Shown: in pieces, positions 1-4,406 of the stretch | Layout: every line of letters begins with the position of its first letter | How positions within the stretch are numbered: the first letter of the stretch is position 1 | Assembly: GCA_021815655.1 (NCBI GenBank) | Contig: JAKAGJ010000068.1 | Span: forward strand, 1-8,121 | Reading direction: 5' to 3' | Source: Deltaproteobacteria bacterium | GTDB taxonomy: Bacteria > Desulfobacterota > Desulfarculia > Desulfarculales > Desulfarculaceae | Length of the DNA: 8,121 bases | Notes under the pieces: model-generated | Database searches by the model: none | Seen by the model: only the letters and a program-made list of their open reading frames with translations | What the model was told of the DNA's origin: nothing | Translations under genes and position numbers: made by a program

Positions 1-861
1 AAGGTGATAAAGCCCTTGGTGAGCCTGGAAAAGGCCACCGAGAAGCTGGCCCATGGCGATTTCAGTCCCATCCCCCACACCGGCAAGGTGGAGAGCGAGG
101 TGGACCGCCTGGTGGCGGCCTTCAACCGCATGGCCCAGGAGTTGGAGTCCACCCAGGAGCAGATCATCCATTCGCGCAAGATCGCCTCCCTGGGCACCTT
201 GGTCTCCGGCATCGCCCACGAGCTCAACAACCCCATCAACAACATCATCCTGACCATCGACACCCTACTCGAGAGCGCCAATCTCAGCGAGGAACGGCGC
301 CAGGTGCTCCTGGACGATATTCTCAAGCAGGCCCTGCGCTCCAGCGAGATCGTCAAAAACCTGCTGGATTTCTCGCGGGCCGAGACATCGGTCTTCAAGG
401 AGTTGGACCTGGCCCTGGTGATCCGCGAGACACTGAGCCTGGTGGGCAACCAGGTGGCCCTGTCCAAGGTGAAGGTGCACGACCAGATCGCCGCCAATCT
501 GCCGCTCCTGGTGGGCAACCGCCAGGGGTTGCAGCAGGTCTTCCTCAACCTCATCGTCAACGCCATCCAGGCCATGCCCCAGGGCGGCGACCTGACCATC
601 CGCGCCCGTCAGATCAACCAGAGGGAGGTGGAGGTGCAGGTCCAGGACACCGGCCAGGGCATACCCGAGGAAAACCTGCCGGCCATCTTCGACCCCTTCT
701 TTACCACCAAGGAGGTGGGCAAGGGCACCGGCCTGGGCCTGTCGGTGAGCTACGGGGTGATAAAGAAACACGGCGGCCAGATCCAGGTGGCCAGCAAGCT
801 GGACAAGGGCACCACCTTCACCGTGATCCTGCCGGTGCGCGAAATGGTGGGCAATGCCTAG
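1..861 (+). CDS. Sensor histidine kinase, 3' part (HAMP–HisKA–HATPase_c); 5' end outside window
   Basis: This is the cytoplasmic part of a two-component sensor kinase, probably the phosphodonor for the NtrC-like regulator that follows. The frame is open to the left edge, so the sensor domain and membrane segments are missing. Counting from the GTG codon at position 4, residues 1-50 look like the end of a HAMP linker ([18 protein letters not shown]). The HisKA H-box follows with the phospho-accepting His72 (GIAHELNNP). HATPase_c shows the N-box (Asn182 and Asn186 in [13 protein letters not shown]), the G1 box (DTGQGIP, Asp215), the F-box (FDPFFTTK, about 229-236) and the G2 box (GKGTGLGLS, 239-247). 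All catalytic motifs are intact. The H-box and HATPase style resemble the NtrB/ZraS-like kinases that pair with sigma-54 activators (family knowledge). The stop codon overlaps the next gene by 8 bp, suggesting translational coupling. The signal sensed cannot be inferred. Confidence 0.95.
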   Translation, partial: KVIKPLVSLEKATEKLAHGDFSPIPHTGKVESEVDRLVAAFNRMAQELESTQEQIIHSRKIASLGTLVSGIAHELNNPINNIILTIDTLLESANLSEERRQVLLDDILKQALRSSEIVKNLLDFSRAETSVFKELDLALVIRETLSLVGNQVALSKVKVHDQIAANLPLLVGNRQGLQQVFLNLIVNAIQAMPQGGDLTIRARQINQREVEVQVQDTGQGIPEENLPAIFDPFFTTKEVGKGTGLGLSVSYGVIKKHGGQIQVASKLDKGTTFTVILPVREMVGNA

Positions 862-2203
862 GCCGGCCCCCTCCATCGCCCTGGTGGAGGACGACCCCAC
901 CACCACGGAGAGGCTGCAAGACTGCCTGGCCGGCCGGGGCTACCGGGTCTCGGCCTTTACCGAGGGCGAGACCTTTCTGCGCACCTTGGCCGCCGCGCCC
1001 CCGGACCTGCTGGTCACCGACCTCAAGCTGCCGGGCATCAACGGCCTGGAGATACTGCGCCGGGTCAAGGCGGCCCACCCCGATGTGGAGGTGGTGGTGG
1101 TCACCGGCCATGGCTCCATCGAGACGGCCATAAAGGCCATCAAGGCCGGGGCCTTTCATTTCCTCACCAAGCCTTTCCGCCTGGAGGAGTTCCGCAACCT
1201 GGTGGATCAGGTGATGGAGAAGATACGCCTGCGCCAGGAGGCCGAGGAGTTGCGAGCCTCGCTGCGTCAGCAGATGGGCATGGAAGGCATTATCGGGGCC
1301 AGCCCCCAGATGGCCCAGGTCTTCCGCCTGGTGGAGAAGGTGGCCCCCCTGGAATGCCCGGTGCTTATCGAGGGGCAGAGTGGCACGGGCAAGGAGTTGG
1401 TGGCCCGGGCCATCCACCGCCTGAGCCCCCGCTCCCCCGGCCCCATGGTCTGTTTCAACTGCGGAGGCTTCAGCGACGGACTGATCGCCAACGAGCTTTT
1501 CGGCCATGAGAAGGGCTCCTTCACCGGGGCCTTCAAGGCCAAGAGAGGCCTGCTGGAGGCCGCCGACCACGGCACCGTGCTCCTGGACGAGATCACCGAG
1601 ATGTCGCCGGACATGCAGGTGAAGCTCCTTAGGGTGCTCCAGGAGCGGCAACTCTACCGGGTGGGCGGCACCCGGCCCATCCACCTGGACCTGCGCGTCC
1701 TGGCCGCCTCCAACCGCGACACCAGGGAGGAAGTGAGCCAGGGGCGCTTCCGGGAGGACCTCTACTTCCGCCTCAACGTGGTGACCATCCAGATGCCCCG
1801 CCTGGTCGAGCGTGAAGGCGACCTGCCCCTGCTCCTGGAGCACTTTCTGCATCAGTATTGCCAGGCCTATCAGAAAGGCCCCCTGACCTTTTCCCGCCAG
1901 GCCCGGGCCTTGCTGGAGGCCTACCACTTTCCGGGCAACGTGCGCGAGTTGGGCAACATCGTGGCCCAGGCCGTGGCCCTGAGCGAGGGGCCGGAGATAA
2001 TCCCCCGGGACCTGCCACCCTACCTGCACCAAGCGACCCACCCGTCCCCCGCGGCCCTGGGCACCCTGGAGGAGATTGAGGAGGCCCACATCCGCCGCGT
2101 GATGGCCGGCGTGGACAACAACCGCAGCGAGGCGGCCAGAATCCTGGGCATGACCCGCACCACGCTATGGCGCAAACTCAAAAAATTCGGCCTGGACTCA
2201 TAA
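854..2203 (+). CDS. NtrC-family sigma-54-dependent response regulator
   Basis: This enhancer-binding protein (449 aa) should, when phosphorylated, use ATP hydrolysis to open sigma-54 RNA polymerase promoters. The receiver (about 7-120) has the acidic pocket Glu12-Asp13-Asp14, phospho-acceptor Asp56 (LLVTDLKLPG), Thr84 and Lys106 (TKPF). The AAA+ domain (about 147-375) has Walker A (GQSGTGKE, Lys180), the sigma-54 contact loop as GSFTGA (221-226, a variant of GAFTGA), Walker B (TVLLDE, Asp245-Glu246), the arginine-finger region (FREDLYFRLNV, 299-309) and sensor II (GNVREL, 361-366). The C-terminus (about 404-447) is a Fis-type helix-turn-helix (NNRSEAARILGMTRTTLWRKL). Length and domain order are normal for the family. 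The start at 854 overlaps the kinase stop, and the receiver begins 8 residues later, so no other start is needed. A sigma-54 promoter with two palindromes lies downstream before the next operon, and those are its most likely targets (inference). Confidence 0.97.
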   Translation: MPRPAPSIALVEDDPTTTERLQDCLAGRGYRVSAFTEGETFLRTLAAAPPDLLVTDLKLPGINGLEILRRVKAAHPDVEVVVVTGHGSIETAIKAIKAGAFHFLTKPFRLEEFRNLVDQVMEKIRLRQEAEELRASLRQQMGMEGIIGASPQMAQVFRLVEKVAPLECPVLIEGQSGTGKELVARAIHRLSPRSPGPMVCFNCGGFSDGLIANELFGHEKGSFTGAFKAKRGLLEAADHGTVLLDEITEMSPDMQVKLLRVLQERQLYRVGGTRPIHLDLRVLAASNRDTREEVSQGRFREDLYFRLNVVTIQMPRLVEREGDLPLLLEHFLHQYCQAYQKGPLTFSRQARALLEAYHFPGNVRELGNIVAQAVALSEGPEIIPRDLPPYLHQATHPSPAALGTLEEIEEAHIRRVMAGVDNNRSEAARILGMTRTTLWRKLKKFGLDS

Positions 2204-2207
2204 CCGG

Positions 2208-2235
2208 CCCGGTGCCCCGGGCCCGGTGCCCCGGG
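2208..2235. repeat. 14-bp perfect tandem duplication (partial unit of the 99-bp repeat)
   Basis: The 14-mer CCCGGTGCCCCGGG occurs at 2208-2221 and again immediately at 2222-2235. The second copy is the start of the 99-bp repeat unit, and a third copy starts the next unit at 2321. Each GCCCGG-TGCC-CCGGGC segment can fold into a 6-bp hairpin with a 4-nt loop (for example 2221-2236). The block begins 4 nt after the stop of the regulator gene. No T-run follows the hairpins, so it is not a classic intrinsic terminator, although a folded GC-rich 3' end could stabilise the upstream mRNA. Confidence 0.85.
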
Positions 2236-2320
2236 CTGGGCATATACGGGTCGATTAACATTGCGTCTCCAAACCAACGCCGCCGGCTCCCGTTGGGGCT
2301 GGGGGGCCATGCCGGCTTGG
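2222..2320. repeat. 99-bp direct repeat, copy 1
   Basis: First of two adjacent copies with a period of 99 bp. The first 95 bp (2222-2316) match 2321-2415 with four differences by eye, at 2260, 2269, 2302 and 2309. All four are transitions. The last 4 bases of the unit differ between copies. The unit contains an inverted repeat CCAACG (2274-2279) and CGTTGG (2291-2296) around an 11-nt loop, plus the GCCCGG/CCGGGC hairpin at its start. It lies outside the genes. It could be a REP/BIME-like element or a structured RNA segment. I do not recognise the family. Confidence 0.85.
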
Positions 2321-2415
2321 CCCGGTGCCCCGGGCTGGGCATATACGGGTCGATTAACGTTGCGTCTTCAAACCAACGCCGCCGGCTCCCGTTGGGGCTG
2401 AGGGGCCGTGCCGGC
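2321..2415. repeat. 99-bp direct repeat, copy 2
   Basis: Second copy of the tandem repeat, about 96% identical to copy 1 over 95 bp. The inverted repeat CCAACG/CGTTGG recurs at 2373-2378 and 2390-2395 with its loop unchanged. Two of the four base changes fall in the AT-richer middle segment (2359, 2368) and two near the end (2401, 2408). Because 99 is divisible by 3, the repeat also produces an open frame encoding a 33-residue repeated peptide. I regard that frame as a by-product, since it lacks a ribosome binding site. Confidence 0.85.
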
Positions 2416-2463
2416 GGCTGGTTCAGCGTCTCAGGCCCCTCTTGAGCTATTTTGAAACCCGTT

Positions 2464-2480
2464 TGTTTAAAAATTAAACA
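2464..2480. promoter_or_regulatory. 17-bp palindrome, candidate upstream activator site 1
   Basis: TGTTTAA-AAA-TTAAACA is a perfect inverted repeat with 7-bp arms and a 3-nt centre. It lies in the AT-rich half of the gap before the TauE/SafE operon, centred about 175 bp upstream of the predicted start of transcription. The same palindrome type recurs 75 bp downstream. Dimeric Fis-type HTH domains of NtrC-family activators bind palindromes of about this size at such distances (family knowledge). That the regulator encoded at 854-2203 binds here is inference. Confidence 0.6.
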
Positions 2481-2513
2481 GCGCCGGCCCCGCCAATTTC
2501 ACCCATTTAGCCC

Positions 2514-2546
2514 CTGAAACTGGCTTGTTAGGTTGTGCTGTTTCAG
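2514..2546. repeat. Inverted repeat CTGAAAC / GTTTCAG overlapping candidate activator site 2
   Basis: CTGAAAC at 2514-2520 is the exact reverse complement of GTTTCAG at 2540-2546, with a 19-nt spacer. The right arm overlaps the left half of the palindrome at 2539-2555. A further outer pair, AGCCCCT (2509-2515) and AGGGGCT (2574-2580), flanks both. The structure may be fortuitous, or it may be a separate regulator site or RNA fold. There is no T-run to make it a terminator. Confidence 0.35.
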
Positions 2547-2555
2547 TATTAAACA
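2539..2555. promoter_or_regulatory. 17-bp palindrome, candidate upstream activator site 2
   Basis: TGTTTCA-GTA-TTAAACA matches the palindrome at 2464-2480 at 14 of 17 positions. It keeps both outer arms, with one arm mismatch (C for A at the sixth base). Its centre is about 100 bp upstream of the predicted transcription start. It is 75 bp, close to seven helical turns, from the centre of the first site, so both would face the same side of the DNA. Paired, in-phase sites are typical of enhancers for sigma-54 activators (established). Assignment to the adjacent regulator is inference. Confidence 0.6.
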
Positions 2556-2621
2556 AATGCTCCTTGGCCCAGAAGGGGCTTGATATTATAACTATATGAT
2601 AAAATTATAAATACACTTTAA

Positions 2622-2635
2622 GGCACGCCATTTGC
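2622..2635 (+). promoter_or_regulatory. Sigma-54 (RpoN) -24/-12 promoter of the TauE/SafE operon
   Basis: The sequence GGCACGCCATTTGC fits the sigma-54 consensus TGGCAC-N5-TTGCW. It has GG at 2622-2623, GC at 2634-2635, exactly 10 bp between them, and an intact GGCAC plus TTGCT (2632-2636). The base before GG is A rather than the usual T. Transcription would start near 2647, leaving a leader of about 28 nt before the ATG at 2675. The flank at 2580-2620 is very AT-rich, suited to DNA bending, with only a partial IHF-like match (TTGATA, 2580-2585). A sigma-54 activator gene and two candidate activator sites lie upstream, which strongly supports the call. Confidence 0.8.
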
Positions 2636-2674
2636 TCTCTCTTATGGGCGCAGACCAAACCAGCAGGAGGGAAC

Positions 2675-3607
2675 ATGTCCTGGTACATCTATCTGCCCAT
2701 CGCCCACCAAAGCGTGTTTCTGCCCTTGGTGCTCGGCTCGGGCTTCGTGGTGGGTCTTCTGTCCGGCCTGTTCGGGGTGGGCGGGGGCTTTCTCATGACC
2801 CCGCTACTAATCATGATCGGCATCCCGCCCACCGTGGCCGCCGCCTCGGATTCCAACCAGATCGTGGCGGCCTCGGCCTCGGGCACCTACGCCCACTACC
2901 GGCTGGGCAACGTGGACTTCAAGATGGGGCTCTACCTCCTGGCCGGCGGCGTCATCGGCGGCACCGGCGGCGTGCAGCTCATCAAGTTGCTGCGCCAGGC
3001 CGGCGACGCCGATTTCGTCATCCAGATAACCTACGTGGTGATGCTGGGCGTGGTGGGCGGCTACATGCTGGTGGAGAGCCTGCAAAGCCTGCGGGCCTCC
3101 AAGGCCCCGGCCCCGGCCGCCCCGGCCCCGGCCCAGGAATCAGCCTACAGCCGACTGCTGGGCGCTCTGCCCTTTCAGACCAACTTCGCCAAATCGGGCA
3201 TCGTGCTCTCGCCGGTGGTGCCGCTGTTCCTGGGCGCCCTGGTGGGAGTGCTGGCGGCCATCATGGGCGTGGGCGGCGGCTTCATCATGGTGCCGGTGAT
3301 GGTCTACCTGCTGCGCATGCCCATGCACGTGGTGGTGGGCACCAGCCTGTTCCAGGTGCTGTTCACCTGCGTGGACGTCACCATCATGCAGGCCTGGTCC
3401 AATCACACCGTGGACTTCATACTGGCCTTGATACTGCTCTTGGGCTCCACCATCGGGGCCCAGGTGGGGGCCAGGCTTTCCAGCAAACTCAAGGCCGACC
3501 AGCTCAAGGTGCTCCTGGCCTGCGTGGTGGTGCTGGTGATGGTCAAGATGCTGGTCAGCCTGCTGCTCACCCCGAGCTCGCTGCTGTCCATCCATGGGGG
3601 GCACTAA
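2675..3607 (+). CDS. TauE/SafE-family (DUF81/TSUP) membrane permease
   Basis: Inner-membrane transporter of 310 aa. The family exports small sulfur-containing or organic anions such as sulfite or sulfoacetate (family knowledge), and the substrate here is unknown. It has the family's internal duplication. Each half opens with a hydrophobic helix ending in a glycine-rich motif: GLFGVGGGFLMTPLL (31-45) and AIMGVGGGFIMVPVM (195-209). By eye there are about eight membrane segments, near 12-32, 38-58, 84-103, 115-135, 180-200, 203-230, 247-266 and 277-298. The halves are joined by an Ala/Pro-rich hydrophilic linker (144-153). The start at 2675 is set by AGGAGGG at 2665-2671, 3 nt upstream. It is the first gene after the sigma-54 promoter and ends one base before the next gene. 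In a sulfate-reducer-like background, sulfite or sulfonate handling would be plausible, but this is not shown by the sequence. Confidence 0.93.
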   Translation: MSWYIYLPIAHQSVFLPLVLGSGFVVGLLSGLFGVGGGFLMTPLLIMIGIPPTVAAASDSNQIVAASASGTYAHYRLGNVDFKMGLYLLAGGVIGGTGGVQLIKLLRQAGDADFVIQITYVVMLGVVGGYMLVESLQSLRASKAPAPAAPAPAQESAYSRLLGALPFQTNFAKSGIVLSPVVPLFLGALVGVLAAIMGVGGGFIMVPVMVYLLRMPMHVVVGTSLFQVLFTCVDVTIMQAWSNHTVDFILALILLLGSTIGAQVGARLSSKLKADQLKVLLACVVVLVMVKMLVSLLLTPSSLLSIHGGH

Positions 3608-3608
3608 C

Positions 3609-4406
3609 ATGAAACGCCATGCCGTTCTGCCCTTGCTGGGCGCCATCTTGCTGGCCGCCATCTGCGGCCCCCTCTGGGCGGCCGAGCCGGCCGCGGCCCT
3701 GCCCTCCGCCGCGGCGGGGGGGATAAAGCTGGAACTCGACCCTCCCTTGATGACCATAGGCTCCTTCTACGCCGGCAAGCCGGTGCGCTTTTCCGGCGAG
3801 ATCGGGGCCGGCCAAGAGGTATTGTTGGAGATGAGGGGACCCCAGGAGGATGTCACCTTCGACCTCAAGGGCCGGGTGGGGCCTTTCTGGATGAACCGGG
3901 GCCTGGTGAAGGTGGAGAACGCCCCCATCCTCTACCTGCTGCTGTTGCCCGCCTCGGCCCCGGCCGCCCCCAACCTCCAGGCCCTGGGACTGGGCACGGC
4001 CCATCTCCAGGAGGAGGCCAAGGTGATCTCGCCCGGGCATGATCCCAAGGATATCTTCACCAGCTTCCTGGAGTTCAAGCAGGCGGCCGGGCTGTACCGG
4101 CAGGTGCCCGGCGCCATCAGCTACGCCCCCGCCGGCCCGGGCCGCCAGAGCTTCTCCGCCGTCCTGGACTTGCCTTCCTCGCTGACGGCGGGCCAGTACC
4201 AGGTGACGGCCACCGTGTTGCAGAACGGCGCTCCCGCCGGTCGCGTGGCCCAGGCCTACCTGGTGGAGGACGAGGCCTTTCTCAAGCTGGTCAAGGACCT
4301 GGCCTTTGATCGCGCGCTCCTTTTCGGCGTGCTCTGCGTGCTCATCGCCCTGGTCACCGGCGCGGTCATGGGCGTGCTCTTCAAGGGAGGCAAGGGAGGT
4401 CATTGA
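3609..4406 (+). CDS. TIGR02186 (Alph_Pro_TM)-family envelope protein
   Basis: Probable periplasmic protein of 265 aa, anchored by a C-terminal membrane helix. An N-terminal signal peptide is visible: MKR, a hydrophobic core (about 6-20) and probable cleavage at Ala24/Ala25 (LWAAEP). The exported part contains the stretch typical of TIGR02186: an early IGSFYAGKPVRFSG segment (50-63), EMRGPQEDVTFDLKGRVGPFW (74-94) and hydrophobic ILYLLLLP (107-114). A single membrane helix lies at about 237-258, with a short Lys/Gly-rich tail inside. An in-frame ATG exists at 3594, but 3609 is preferred because it starts the signal peptide directly and has a G-rich ribosome-binding stretch (3596-3601) 7 nt upstream. 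The family has no known biochemical role. It is often found beside TauE/SafE permeases (recalled, not checked), which suggests an accessory periplasmic partner. The stop codon shares one base with the next start. Confidence 0.85.
   Translation: MKRHAVLPLLGAILLAAICGPLWAAEPAAALPSAAAGGIKLELDPPLMTIGSFYAGKPVRFSGEIGAGQEVLLEMRGPQEDVTFDLKGRVGPFWMNRGLVKVENAPILYLLLLPASAPAAPNLQALGLGTAHLQEEAKVISPGHDPKDIFTSFLEFKQAAGLYRQVPGAISYAPAGPGRQSFSAVLDLPSSLTAGQYQVTATVLQNGAPAGRVAQAYLVEDEAFLKLVKDLAFDRALLFGVLCVLIALVTGAVMGVLFKGGKGGH

Noticed and set aside
818..2089. Long open frame on the minus strand opposite the regulator
   Set aside because: It is antisense to a gene with complete catalytic motifs and has low-complexity Gly/His/Gln/Leu composition typical of GC-rich shadow frames. 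No domain is recognisable.
2206..2236. GC-rich hairpins after the regulator gene as an intrinsic terminator
   Set aside because: No T-rich run follows either hairpin. They are better explained as part of the repeat unit.
2319..2332. Second sigma-54-like GG-N10 element at the repeat boundary
   Set aside because: The -12 dinucleotide is CG rather than GC and there is no TTGC. No gene start follows at a sensible distance.
2167..2445. Open frame overlapping the regulator's 3' end and encoding a 33-residue repeated peptide
   Set aside because: The repetition follows from a 99-bp DNA repeat whose length is divisible by three. There is no ribosome binding site, and the start lies inside the regulator gene.
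2580..2608. Possible sigma-70 promoter (TTGATA at 2580-2585, TATGAT at 2595-2600)
   Set aside because: The two hexamers are only 9 bp apart, and with 16-18 bp spacing no good -10 hexamer is present. The sigma-54 element nearby fits far better.
3594..3608. Upstream ATG for the TIGR02186-family gene
   Set aside because: It would put five extra residues (MGGTN) before the signal peptide and overlap the permease stop. The ATG at 3609 gives a standard signal peptide and better ribosome-binding spacing.
2632..3612. 326-codon + strand frame over the permease gene
   Set aside because: It is rich in Arg, Gly, Pro and His with no membrane segments. The overlapping frame at 2675 has clear TauE/SafE motifs and a strong ribosome binding site.
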